A stretch of 64,000 nucleotides of DNA from Parvivirga hydrogeniphila (GTDB lineage: Bacteria > Actinomycetota > Coriobacteriia > Anaerosomatales > Anaerosomataceae). Under the pieces are notes generated by a model. It saw only the letters and a program-made list of their open reading frames with translations. It did no database searches and had not been told where the DNA came from. This document shows, piece after piece, positions 49,305 to 57,989 of this stretch; within the stretch, counting starts at the first letter, position 1, and every line of letters begins with the position of its first letter. The stretch covers positions 58,662-122,661 of the forward strand of contig NZ_JAMCCO010000001.1 of assembly GCF_023371205.1 (NCBI RefSeq). Reading direction: 5' to 3'. A program made the translations under genes and the position numbers.

Positions 49305-52300
49305 CTACCTCGGCTCGCTCGAGCGAGCGAGCAGGCTGTCCAGCTCGTAGTTGACGCTTGCGCTCTCGAAGATGATGGTCGGGTCGCCCTGGAACGGGTT
49401 CTGCACGTAGCGTACCTGAGCGGTTCTATCCGCGCATACGATGACGAGCGCGAGCACGTAGTCGTCCCCTTTGTTGAGCGCCGTGATGATCTCGTTCTTG
49501 GAGACCGTCACGGTGGACGCCCCCTCGACGCGGCCTTTGACCTCGATGAAGCGCAGCCGGCCGGTGTCGGGTTCGCGCGACTTCACGTCGAAGCCTGGAT
49601 TGCCGTGCGGCTGTTCCTCGGGGATGCGCCCGAGCTCGCGCTCGGCGGCCAGCACGGCGTCGACCGCGATGCGCTCGACTTCCGCACGCGTCATGCCGAA
49701 GACGGCCGGGTCGGGCTCCTCGGCGCTCGCCTCGCCGCGCAGCGTCGCAAGCAGGCCTCGCGGCACCACCAGCGCCCCGCCGTGCACGACGGGCGGCGCA
49801 GAGGCGAGCTCGCGCTCCTGCTCGAGCTCCTCCATACGCCTCTTCAGGCGCGCCTGGAGCTCTTCGCACCGTGCGCGTGCTTTGCCTGAATTCACGCCGC
49901 CGCGGCTCTTCTTGCCTGCAAGCTCCATCTCCTTCAGCTCGACTGCGCGACTGTCCCAGTACATGATCTCGGCAACGAGCCGTTCTCGAACGGCCTGCAT
50001 CGTCCGCTCGACACGTTCGACGGTGCGCTCGCGCACCTCGGCCATGTGCTGCGGCGCTAGGTGTTCGATCGCCCAGTCCATCGCACGCTTCTCGACGCCG
50101 CGCGTGAACGGGCTCCGCTCGACGAGCGGCCGCACGAGCCGGCGCTCCTCGTCGTCCGCCGGCCGGTAGTCGAGGTGCGGCGCGTACCCAGCGTCACGCG
50201 CTTCACCGTCGGCGCCGATCTCCACGAAGTGGAGCCTCCGAGACACGAGCCTCGGCTCGCCGCTTGGAGTCTGGCGCGCGTCGTGCACGCTGTGCTCGAG
50301 GGTCACCAGGAGTCGCAGCTCCTCGCCCGGGTCGCTCTCGTCGACGAGCACCGCGCCTTGCTTGAGCGCTGAGCGCGTCTGCTGCATGATGAGGTCGCTC
50401 ACGGCTTCGAGCAGCGGGTGGCCTGGCGCGATCAACTCAGCCGGCGGTTTGCCAGGCACGGCGACGAGGTCCTTGTCGAACGTGACGCGCTCGTATCGGG
50501 CGAGGATCGGCGTGCGCGTGCCGATGAGGCGGTCGCGCTCACGCACGGCCTGGGGGACGCGCTTGATCTCGAAGCGGCCCGTCTCGCGGTGCACGATGCG
50601 CCCGCCGAGATGCTCGAACGCGGCCTTGAAGTACGAGGCCACGAAGTGAGGCTGCAGCTTGCGCGCCTCCGCCAGCTCCATCTGCTCGCGCACGCGGTAC
50701 ACGTCCTCCACGGTCATCACGTCCGATGCGAGGGCGCGCTCGTGCACGATATCCCGCACCTTCTCCGGGAGCTCCTCGTCGATGACCTGTTCGAGCCGGG
50801 CGCGCACCTCCGGCTGCTCGCCGTAGCGGATGGCCTCGACGATGAGTTCGCGCAACGGCTTTTCCACGAACACCTCGCCGAGCACGTCGTACACCTGGCC
50901 TTCGAGCTCCGCTCGCATCCGTTCGAGCTTCTCGAACAAGCGCTGGAACACCAGGCCCTCACGGGTGCCCTTGGCGACGAGGTTCCACATGTGGCAGACC
51001 TCGGTCTGGCCGATGCGATGCACGCGGCCGAAGCGCTGTTCGATGCGGTTGGGATTCCACGGCAGGTCGTAGTTGACGAGCAGGTGCGCTCGCTGCAGGT
51101 TGATGCCCTCGCCGGCCGCGTCGGTGGCGACGAGCACGCACACGTTCTTGTCCTGCGTGAAGCGCTCCTGGACGTGGCGACGCTGCTCGCGCGCGAGCCC
51201 GCCGTGGATGGTCACCACCGCTTCAGGGCGGCCGAGCAGGGTCTGGATGCGGTCCGCAAGGTACTCGAGCGTGTCCTTGTGCTCGGTGAAGACGATGAGC
51301 TTGCGGCGGCTGCCGTCCGGCCAGAACATGGCCTCGTCGGCAGTCAGAAGCTCGGAGAAGCGCTGCCACTTCGTGTCTGTGCCGCTGCGGCGCACATCGC
51401 GAGCGAGCGCCTCGAGACGCTTCAGGCTCTCGATCTCGGCTTTGAGCTCCTCGACCGTCTGCGCCGCGGTGACCTCGTCGACGACGACCTCTTCCAGCCG
51501 CTCGAATTCGGCGTCGGTGAGCTCCTCGTCGATGTCGGCCCAGTCCTCCTCGGAGAGCTCGTAGGCCGTCTTGGTGAGGTCGAATGATTCCAGCGCGATT
51601 GCGCGCTTTCTGATCTCGGCTTCTGCGAGGTGCTCCTCGAGCCGCTTTCGGCGTCGCTCCAACGAGCGGAGGATGGCCTCAGGCGAGGAAGCCAGCCGCC
51701 GCTGCAAGGTGGTGAGCGCGAAGCCGACGACGTTGCCGCGCCTGGAATCTCCACTCTCCTTCAGGCGATCGGCGCGGCTCATCTCCGTGCGCACGTATGT
51801 GGTGACCGCCTCGTACAGCCGCGCTTCGCCATCCGAGAGCTCGTACTGGACGGTGTACGCGCGCCTCTCAGGGAACAGCGGCCGGCCATCGAACGTGAGC
51901 AGGTTCTCCTTGAGAAGGCGACGCATCATGTCCGAGACGTCGGTCTTCGTGTCGCCGCGGGGCTTGCCGGCGAAGCGATCGCCGTCCAGCAACGCCATGA
52001 ACAGCTGGAAGTCCGCGTCGGACCCCGCGTGCGGCGTGGCGGTCATCAGCAGCAGGTGGCGCGTTATCTGCCCGAGCTTCTGCCCGAGCCGGTAGCGCTT
52101 GGTGCGCGTGATCTCGTCGCCTCTGTAGTGCGCGGACATCTTGTGCGCCTCGTCGACCACCACGAGGTCCCACTCGGTGGCTTCGAGCTTGGCTTGCAGG
52201 TCCTCGTTGCGAGCAAGGTGGTCGAGCCGGGCGATCACGTGGTCCCATTCGGCGAACGGGTTCCCGGTGCGCGAGTTCTCGATCATCTCACGGCCTACGA

Positions 52301-52844
52301 TGTCGAACGCGAGGTCGAACTTGTCCGAGAGCTCGTCTTGCCACTGCTCGACGAGGCTGCCCGGCGCGACGATCAGACACCGCTTGAGGTCGCCGCGGAT
52401 GATGAGCTCGCGGATGAGCAGGCCTGCCATGATGGTCTTGCCAGCGCCCGGGTCATCAGCCAGCAGGAAGCGGAGCGGCTGCCGAGGCAGCATCGTGCCG
52501 TAGACCGCCTCGATCTGGTGCGGAAGCGGCTCGATTCGCGATGCGTGCACGGCGACCATCGGATCGAAGAGGTACGCCAGCCGGATGCGCATCGCCTCAA
52601 GCCCAAGGCGGAACAGCCCGCCGTCGGCATCGAACGAGAACGGCGGGCTCTCGCCGTCCACCGACAGACGCGCTTCGTCGTCGCGGTACAAGACCTGCTG
52701 CCTCACCGACCCATCAGACAGCCGATACGTCAGCGTCAGCGCGCTCGTGCCGTGCCAGTCGGCGTGGACGACAGTGACAGCAGACCCCGGCAGCAGGCCG
52801 CTCACCAGGGTCCCCGGCGTGAGATCTTCCAGACGAGCCCCCAA
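49305..52844 (-). CDS. SNF2-family helicase with C-terminal DUF3883
   Basis: 1,179 residues. The start is TTG 52844 because GGAGGAGG lies 4 nt upstream and the protein begins with LGARLEDLTPGTLVSGLL as relatives do; the open frame further upstream is the shadow of another gene. Motifs: Walker A DDPGAGKTIMAGLL (about 133), DEAH in VVVDEAHKMSAH (about 231), TATPH, helicase-C motifs ATDAAGEGINLQ and RFGRVHRIGQ (about 611), a coiled segment, then DUF3883 (about 1090-1150: GFDVKSREPDTGRLRFIEVKGR), whose E-x-K pattern resembles restriction nuclease folds. First gene of the island operon. Confidence 0.94.
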   Translation of the reverse strand: MGARLEDLTPGTLVSGLLPGSAVTVVHADWHGTSALTLTYRLSDGSVRQQVLYRDDEARLSVDGESPPFSFDADGGLFRLGLEAMRIRLAYLFDPMVAVHASRIEPLPHQIEAVYGTMLPRQPLRFLLADDPGAGKTIMAGLLIRELIIRGDLKRCLIVAPGSLVEQWQDELSDKFDLAFDIVGREMIENSRTGNPFAEWDHVIARLDHLARNEDLQAKLEATEWDLVVVDEAHKMSAHYRGDEITRTKRYRLGQKLGQITRHLLLMTATPHAGSDADFQLFMALLDGDRFAGKPRGDTKTDVSDMMRRLLKENLLTFDGRPLFPERRAYTVQYELSDGEARLYEAVTTYVRTEMSRADRLKESGDSRRGNVVGFALTTLQRRLASSPEAILRSLERRRKRLEEHLAEAEIRKRAIALESFDLTKTAYELSEEDWADIDEELTDAEFERLEEVVVDEVTAAQTVEELKAEIESLKRLEALARDVRRSGTDTKWQRFSELLTADEAMFWPDGSRRKLIVFTEHKDTLEYLADRIQTLLGRPEAVVTIHGGLAREQRRHVQERFTQDKNVCVLVATDAAGEGINLQRAHLLVNYDLPWNPNRIEQRFGRVHRIGQTEVCHMWNLVAKGTREGLVFQRLFEKLERMRAELEGQVYDVLGEVFVEKPLRELIVEAIRYGEQPEVRARLEQVIDEELPEKVRDIVHERALASDVMTVEDVYRVREQMELAEARKLQPHFVASYFKAAFEHLGGRIVHRETGRFEIKRVPQAVRERDRLIGTRTPILARYERVTFDKDLVAVPGKPPAELIAPGHPLLEAVSDLIMQQTRSALKQGAVLVDESDPGEELRLLVTLEHSVHDARQTPSGEPRLVSRRLHFVEIGADGEARDAGYAPHLDYRPADDEERRLVRPLVERSPFTRGVEKRAMDWAIEHLAPQHMAEVRERTVERVERTMQAVRERLVAEIMYWDSRAVELKEMELAGKKSRGGVNSGKARARCEELQARLKRRMEELEQERELASAPPVVHGGALVVPRGLLATLRGEASAEEPDPAVFGMTRAEVERIAVDAVLAAERELGRIPEEQPHGNPGFDVKSREPDTGRLRFIEVKGRVEGASTVTVSKNEIITALNKGDDYVLALVIVCADRTAQVRYVQNPFQGDPTIIFESASVNYELDSLLARSSEPR

Positions 52845-52934
52845 GTGTCCTCCTCCAGAGCGCTCGTTCCGCCGACCCGCACACATTGTATGCGACGGGT
52901 GCGACACGAATCGGGACCGCTCCGCGCAACCTGC

Positions 52935-53032
52935 GAGCCCGGCTCCGGCGGGTTCCAGTACCCGTAGCCAGCGGCGGGAGCCGCGCTCGCGCTGCACCGC
53001 GGCGTGCGGCGCCCTACTCCGTCTCGAAGCCG
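52935..53032. repeat. Right 98-bp direct repeat (attR-like)
   Basis: Second copy of 39776-39873 with two mismatches. It carries the codons EPGSGGFQYP-stop of the lipoprotein gene without the rest of that gene, and lies between the helicase start and the PLP-enzyme gene. No gene is supported in 52845-53058. Confidence 0.97.
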
Positions 53033-53058
53033 CTCGCGGCCGCGCCCCGCCGGTCGTC

Positions 53059-54126
53059 CTAAGCGCCGAACTGCCGCTCGCACTCGTCGACGTAGGCGCG
53101 CAGCACCGGCGGCAGCGCGTCTTTCGGGCCCGGGTCGGGCGGCGGCGCGAGGCTGTAGGTGTCGACGAACAGCACGCTCTCGTCGCGCAGCGCTCCTTGG
53201 GCCGCATCCGCCGCCATCGCCGCGAACGCCTTGCCGGTGTAGGTCGTCTCGAGCTTGAGGCCGTGGCGGCCGCCCACGCGCACCGCCTCCAGCGTCTCGG
53301 GCGTGACGACGCCGTAGCCCGGCTCGAACCACTCCTCGCGCAGCACGAGCGCGAGGTCCTCGAACCGCAGCCCCGAGAAGCTCCTATCGAAGCGGGCGAA
53401 AAGCTCGATGGCCTCGCCGGCGAGCCGGCGGGCCGCCTGCAGGTTCGCGATCTCAGCGGGGGTGACGCGCACCGCCGTGACGCGCGTCGGCCAGCCGAGC
53501 GCCGCGAAGCCGATGGCAAGCCCGAGCGCGGTGCCAAGCGTCCCGCCCGCGACGTAGACGACGGTCGGCTTCGGCGCGAGGCCCGCTTCTACCTGCTCGG
53601 CCACCTCGAACGCCGCCTCCACGTAGCCGGCGATGCCGCGCGCGTTGGTGCCGCCCATCGGGACGACGAGCGGCTCGACGCCGTCGCGCTCCGCCAGCAT
53701 CGCGGCCACCCGCGCGCCTTCCGTCTCGCCCTCCCAGCTCTCCACCGGGTGCAGCTGCGTCCCGAGGCCGGCGTGCGCCAAGAGCGTCGCGCGCGCGAAC
53801 GGGCCCGGCGCCTGCGGCGAGAGCACCGCGTGCGGCTCCAGGCCGAGCGCTCGCGCGTGGACGGCCGTGGCGAGCGCGTGGTTCGAGCCGTACGCCCCGA
53901 AGGTCACCACGGCCGTGCGCCCCTCGGCGATCGCTTGCCCGAGCAGGAACTCCAGCTTGCGGACCTTGTTGCCGCCGTACACCGCGCTCGTGAGGTCGTC
54001 CCGCTTCACCGCCAGGCTGCCGATGCCGAGTTCGCGCGCGAGGTCCGGCCGCATCTCGAGCGGCGTCGGAAGCGACGCGAGCGAGACCCTCGCAAGCCCT
54101 GTCCTACCCACGCCGGCCTGCTCCAT
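53059..54126 (-). CDS. ACC deaminase / D-cysteine desulfhydrase-family PLP enzyme
   Basis: 355 residues. Fold type II PLP enzyme: SLPTPLEMRPDLARELG, the PLP lysine in VYGGNKVRKLEFLLG, VTFGAYGSNHALATA and the phosphate-binding glycines VAGGTLGTALGLAIG. D-cysteine desulfhydrase and ACC deaminase cannot be separated from sequence alone. It overlaps the membrane protein gene upstream by 23 bp. It forms the chromosomal right flank of the defence island. Confidence 0.9.
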   Translation of the reverse strand: MEQAGVGRTGLARVSLASLPTPLEMRPDLARELGIGSLAVKRDDLTSAVYGGNKVRKLEFLLGQAIAEGRTAVVTFGAYGSNHALATAVHARALGLEPHAVLSPQAPGPFARATLLAHAGLGTQLHPVESWEGETEGARVAAMLAERDGVEPLVVPMGGTNARGIAGYVEAAFEVAEQVEAGLAPKPTVVYVAGGTLGTALGLAIGFAALGWPTRVTAVRVTPAEIANLQAARRLAGEAIELFARFDRSFSGLRFEDLALVLREEWFEPGYGVVTPETLEAVRVGGRHGLKLETTYTGKAFAAMAADAAQGALRDESVLFVDTYSLAPPPDPGPKDALPPVLRAYVDECERQFGA

Positions 54127-54664
54127 CCAACAGCACCCCTGTCACGATTGCCGCCACCTTCGGTTCCACGTGCGATGCGACCAGCGCGTACAGGTCGCCG
54201 TGACGCTCCGGCATCTGGTGCCAGAACCGCGCTGCCACGTGCTTGAGCGCGGGCGTGAGCCGCTCGAGGTCGCGCACGCCCACGCGCTCGCGCGCGAGCA
54301 CGTCGAGTGCGGCGTCGAGCGAGTCCGCGAGCTGCATCCCCACCGCGGCGCGGCTCGCCGGCGACTCGTCGAACGCGAGCCCTCGACGCCCGAGAAGCCC
54401 CGGTCGCATCCGCCACACCCGCATCCCGGCGAGCAGGCCGACGGCCTCAGCGCCGATCCACGCCGGGCGGAACCACCACGGCCCGCCGCCTGCAAGCGCC
54501 GCGGCCGACGGCGGCCCGAGGAGCGCAACGAGCACGCACGCGCCTGCGACCGCTCCGCCAGCGGGCGTCCGCGCGAAGGACTCACGCGGCGCGATGAACG
54601 CATAGCCGACGAGGTACGCGCACGCGCCGGCGATCGCGGCGATGCCGATGAAAAGGCCGCCCAT
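54104..54664 (-). CDS. Membrane protein of unknown function
   Basis: 186 residues, ATG 54664 with GGGAAGG upstream. Two to three N-terminal hydrophobic segments (GLFIGIAAIAGACAYLVGYAF; GAVAGACVLVALLG) and a cytoplasmic C-terminal helical region with LADSLDAALDVLARERVGVRDLERLTPALKHVAARF. No named family recognised. Overlap with the PLP-enzyme gene suggests co-translation. Confidence 0.7.
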   Translation of the reverse strand: MGGLFIGIAAIAGACAYLVGYAFIAPRESFARTPAGGAVAGACVLVALLGPPSAAALAGGGPWWFRPAWIGAEAVGLLAGMRVWRMRPGLLGRRGLAFDESPASRAAVGMQLADSLDAALDVLARERVGVRDLERLTPALKHVAARFWHQMPERHGDLYALVASHVEPKVAAIVTGVLLDGAGRRG

Positions 54665-54823
54665 CGCGTCCTTCCCTGCGGGCCCGGCGGCTGCCCGGAT
54701 TCCTTTGCAGAGGGTATCACGCGGGTGTAGAGACGGAGACCGCCGCGCTCCCCACAATCATCAGGACGACCGTGAAGCAGCGCCATGCAGACGCGCCCTC
54801 GCTTCGCGCTCGGTTCGCCTTCG

Positions 54824-55126
54824 TCAGCCTCTCTGGTTCGAGAGCCGGAATGCGAGCACCGCGTCGAGGATCAGCGCGACGAGCAGGACCGGTACGGACA
54901 GCACGAGGATCCCCGCGAACGTCGCCAGGTCCTCCCACCCGGAGGCGCGCCTGATGAACCCGAAGAAGACCGCCCACCCCACGTACGCAAGCACCACGGC
55001 GCCTTTCATGACGAGCGACGCGATGGCTGCGCCTTTCCGCTCTTTGCGCCGTATGGCGACGACGTCCGCGATGATGCCGACGAGCGCCAGGAGCGCGAGC
55101 GCCCAGAAGAGGTACACCCAGGTCAT
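54824..55126 (-). CDS. Small hydrophobic membrane protein
   Basis: 100 residues with three predicted membrane helices (YLFWALALLALVGIIADVVAI; LVMKGAVVLAYVGWAVFFGF; AGILVLSVPVLLVALILDAVLAF) separated by basic loops. AAGGA lies 9 nt upstream of the ATG. Six bp downstream of another small membrane protein gene, forming a pair. Function unknown. Confidence 0.72.
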   Translation of the reverse strand: MTWVYLFWALALLALVGIIADVVAIRRKERKGAAIASLVMKGAVVLAYVGWAVFFGFIRRASGWEDLATFAGILVLSVPVLLVALILDAVLAFRLSNQRG

Positions 55127-55132
55127 GGCCGC

Positions 55133-55531
55133 TTATCCTTTCAGTTCGCAAATCTTCTGCATACGGGCAGCGAGCAGGAACAGCACGCCGGCGATTGCCA
55201 TGGGCGCTGCAAGGACGGCCATCATGATGAACCAAACGCCGGACTCCCAGCCTGCGACGATGCCCCACACCACAGTGGCGATAGAACCGGCCAGCAGCAG
55301 CACGCCAGCGAGGTTCTCGTAGAACCAGCCGATGGCAAGAGCGGCGATGGTGATCGCGAGCGGGATGGCAGCGCTGCCCGCCGCCTCGAAGACGCTCTTG
55401 TCTCGATAGCCGAGGTCCATCCCGAGCACTCCTGCCACCCAGAAAAGGCCGCCACCCGCGACGAAGATCCTCGCGAACAGCCGCTCGAAGTTCATCTCCT
55501 CGGTCTTGCAGACTTTCGCCAGCAGCTCCAT
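55133..55531 (-). CDS. Small four-helix membrane protein
   Basis: 132 residues, ATG 55531 with GGAAGGAG 6 nt upstream. Hydrophobic segments at about 22-40, 52-72, 74-92 and 98-122. It opens the two-gene membrane cluster with 54824-55126, divergent from the DUF2779 nuclease gene. No family recognised. Confidence 0.72.
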   Translation of the reverse strand: MELLAKVCKTEEMNFERLFARIFVAGGGLFWVAGVLGMDLGYRDKSVFEAAGSAAIPLAITIAALAIGWFYENLAGVLLLAGSIATVVWGIVAGWESGVWFIMMAVLAAPMAIAGVLFLLAARMQKICELKG

Positions 55532-55653
55532 GGGAAGCTCCTTCCGTCGTCCTCGGGCACGTTGTTCTATTACGTACCCCTGCGACCGGCCTGCGCGACA
55601 CGTCCTGTCAGACCCAGCCTGTACACTTGGAGCAACCGATGCGAGGAGGTCCG

Positions 55654-57105
55654 ATGCTGAGCGAAGCGCCGCTTTCCAAGAGCCGATACCTGCGGTGGCT
55701 CCAGTGTCCGCTCAGGCTCTACCTGGACGTGCACCACCGCGAGCTGGCCACGCCGCCTGCCGCATCCGTCCAGGCACGCTTCGACGTCGGCCACCGCGTC
55801 GGGGCGCTCGCGCGCGCCCGGTACCCGGGCGGCGTGCTCGTCGAGCAGGGGCCCCACCAGCACGCTGAGGCCGTGGCACGGACGGCGGATCTCATCCGCT
55901 CGGGCACGCGCGACATCTTCGAAGCGGCGTTCACGTACGACCGCGTGAAGATCAGAGCGGACGTGCTGCACGCGCTTGACGGTGGCGGCTTCGAGCTCGT
56001 CGAGGTGAAGTCGACGAGCCGCTACGACCCGGCGAAGCACCTTCCGGACGTCGGCATCCAGGCCTACGTCACACTGGGCGCCGGGCTCGATGTCCGCCGG
56101 GTGACGCTCATGCACCTCGACACCACCTACGTGTGGCCCGGAGGGCCGTACGACCCCGAGCGGATCCTCGCCGCCACGGACGTCACGGCCGAGGCGTTCG
56201 ACTACGCGCGAAGCATGGCGCCGCACGTGGCTGAGATGATCGCGATCCTCGAGGCGGCCGAACCGCCCTCGGTGCAGCCGTCGGACTCGATCTGCCGCAG
56301 GCCGTACGAGTGCGAGTTCTACGCCTACTGCACGCGCGGCATCGAGCCGCCCGACGGCCTGGACGTGGAGCCGACCGTGGACGCCGCCACCGCACAGCGG
56401 CTCGAGGAGCTGCGCTTCCCGCTCCTGTTCGTCGACTTCGAGACGGTGAACCCGGCGCTGCCGCTGTTCCCGGGCACCAGCCCGTTCCAGGTGGTCAAGG
56501 TCCAGTGGTCGGTCCACCGTCTCGAAGCGGACGGCGCGCTCACCCACGACGAGTGGCTGGTTGCGAGCGCCGAGACCGACCCCCAGCCCGAGTTCCTGTC
56601 GACGCTTCTCGATGCGCTCGGGACAAGCGGCACCTTCGTGCACTACTCGCCGTACGAGCTCACGCAGCTCGTCGACCTGGCGGCGCGGCTCCCCGACATG
56701 CGAGACCAGCTCCTCGCGACCCTACCCGGACTGTACGACAAAGTCGCGCAGCGGCTTGCCGACCGCGGGGAGGAGCTCCCACCGCGTCCCGACACCGGCG
56801 GCGGGCTTGCCAGCTTCGACCTCGGCCGCGAGGCGGTCGCCCGCGGCGTGTCGCACCCGGCGCTCGCGGGCACCTGGAGCATCAAGGCCGCGTTGCCGAT
56901 ACTCGCGCCCTCGCTGCCGCCCTACTCGTCGCTCGCCGTCACCGATGGTGACGCGGCGATGCTCGCGACTGCGGAGATGCTCGACCCCGAAACGCCGCCC
57001 GAGCGCCGAGCCGAGCTCCGCAAGGCGCTGCTCCGCTACTGCGAGCAGGACACGCTGGCCATGGTGGAGATCTACCGGAGGATGGTCTCCCGCGCGTCAT
57101 GGTAA
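55654..57105 (+). CDS. DUF2779 protein with Cas4-like Fe-S nuclease domain
   Basis: 483 residues, ATG 55654 with GAGGAGG upstream. The N-terminal half is PD-(D/E)XK of the Cas4/DUF83 type: a first Cys in WLQCPLRLYLD, catalytic D in VKIRADVLHAL, E-x-K in FELVEVKSTS, and a Cys triplet in SICRRPYECEFYAYC that completes a 4Fe-4S site. The C-terminal half is DUF2779, starting with the DEDD-like LLFVDFETVNPALPLFPGT and ending with a conserved CEQDTLAMVEIY. DNA nuclease/exonuclease activity is likely; cellular role unknown. Confidence 0.88.
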   Translation: MLSEAPLSKSRYLRWLQCPLRLYLDVHHRELATPPAASVQARFDVGHRVGALARARYPGGVLVEQGPHQHAEAVARTADLIRSGTRDIFEAAFTYDRVKIRADVLHALDGGGFELVEVKSTSRYDPAKHLPDVGIQAYVTLGAGLDVRRVTLMHLDTTYVWPGGPYDPERILAATDVTAEAFDYARSMAPHVAEMIAILEAAEPPSVQPSDSICRRPYECEFYAYCTRGIEPPDGLDVEPTVDAATAQRLEELRFPLLFVDFETVNPALPLFPGTSPFQVVKVQWSVHRLEADGALTHDEWLVASAETDPQPEFLSTLLDALGTSGTFVHYSPYELTQLVDLAARLPDMRDQLLATLPGLYDKVAQRLADRGEELPPRPDTGGGLASFDLGREAVARGVSHPALAGTWSIKAALPILAPSLPPYSSLAVTDGDAAMLATAEMLDPETPPERRAELRKALLRYCEQDTLAMVEIYRRMVSRASW

Positions 57106-57140
57106 AGTCGCTGGAAAGCCACGACGGGAAGGAGAGGCCG

Positions 57141-57824
57141 ATGCAGCAGGTGGCGTCCTACACGACGGCCGGCGGGCAGACGAAGCACGTGATGTGGGAC
57201 GAGGGCCGCTTCTCCGTCGACGGCTACGAGATCGCGCTTGGCGATGTCCTTTCGTGGGACGAGAACGGGTTGCTCACGTGAGCGTCACCTGAGACGCGGG
57301 AGTGGGCGCGCTCGCTCGCGCACCTCGTCGCGCCCGCCCCTGCTCTTGCCCGAGACGAGCCTGCAGCCACCGAAGGTGCCGCGCACGCGAGCGGCCGTGA
57401 TGCGCTCATCGCAGACGTCCGGGCCGCCCTCTTTGAGCGGACGGGGTACTCCGTCGCGACCGGCACGCGCGCAGATCTCGAGATCGGAAGCGAGGTGGCC
57501 AGTGCGAACTGGGGCACCGGCGCGAAGAAGGTCTTATTCGAGGCGGTCTTGACCGTGCAGGAGGCCGACAAGACCGTGCGGTACTGGGAGGCGCTGAAGG
57601 AGTCGAGCAGCGGGCTCGCGTTCGGAAGCTCGTCAGTGGAGGCGTACTCCACTGTCGGCTGGAAGCGCTCGGGAGCGAAGAAGGAGACCGTGCTCGGACC
57701 CGAGGGCGTGGCCGTGGACTACGCGTGGGACTACGCGAAGACCCGCGAGCTCGTGGAGCAGGTCTGCGCCCGCCACGGCTACAAGCTCAAGGTGGTCCTG
57801 CTCAAGTCCAAGGCGCTCCGATGA
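57141..57824 (+). pseudogene. Hypothetical gene split by an in-frame TGA
   Basis: ATG 57141 with GGAAGGAG upstream starts a 46-codon ORF that stops at TGA 57279-57281. The same frame continues open to 57824 with protein-like sequence (ASPETREWARSLAHLV ... ALFERTGYSVATG ... VLFEAVLTVQEADKTVRYWEAL), and has no good start of its own apart from GTG 57492. A single TGG to TGA change (LLT-W-ASPETREW) explains it. Could be a pseudogene, a base error or genuine readthrough. The full product would be about 227 residues; no family recognised. Confidence 0.65.
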
Positions 57825-57928
57825 GCGCACTGTGCTCGCCTGAATGATGCCGGAGCCGCACGTCTGCTGACACGCCAGCCAGAGGCGATTACGAGCGCAG
57901 CGCAGCGAACCTCCGCGCTGCATCAGTA

Positions 57929-57958
57929 GAAGAGAGGGCCGGGAAGACCCGGCCCTCT
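57929..57958. terminator. Bidirectional hairpin terminator
   Basis: A perfect 13-bp stem AGAGAGGGCCGGG / CCCGGCCCTCTCT with an AAGA loop, between the convergent genes ending at 57824 and 57990. Very stable and purine/pyrimidine asymmetric; short T-rich flank (CTCTCTCGTTG) on the plus side. Confidence 0.8.
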
Positions 57959-57989
57959 CTCGTTGCGCTGAGCGCAGCCCGGATGGCCG

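Noticed and set aside
52845-53537. Open frame upstream of the SNF2 helicase suggesting a 1,410-residue protein
   Set aside because: The extension is the antisense/out-of-frame shadow of the PLP enzyme gene plus the direct repeat, and a TTG with GGAGGAGG at 52844 matches the family N-terminus.
57141-57281. Stop codons at 57279 and 36758 as selenocysteine or pyrrolysine codons
   Set aside because: No SECIS-like hairpin or selenoprotein family is evident, and Trp and Tyr/Asn fit the surrounding sequence better.
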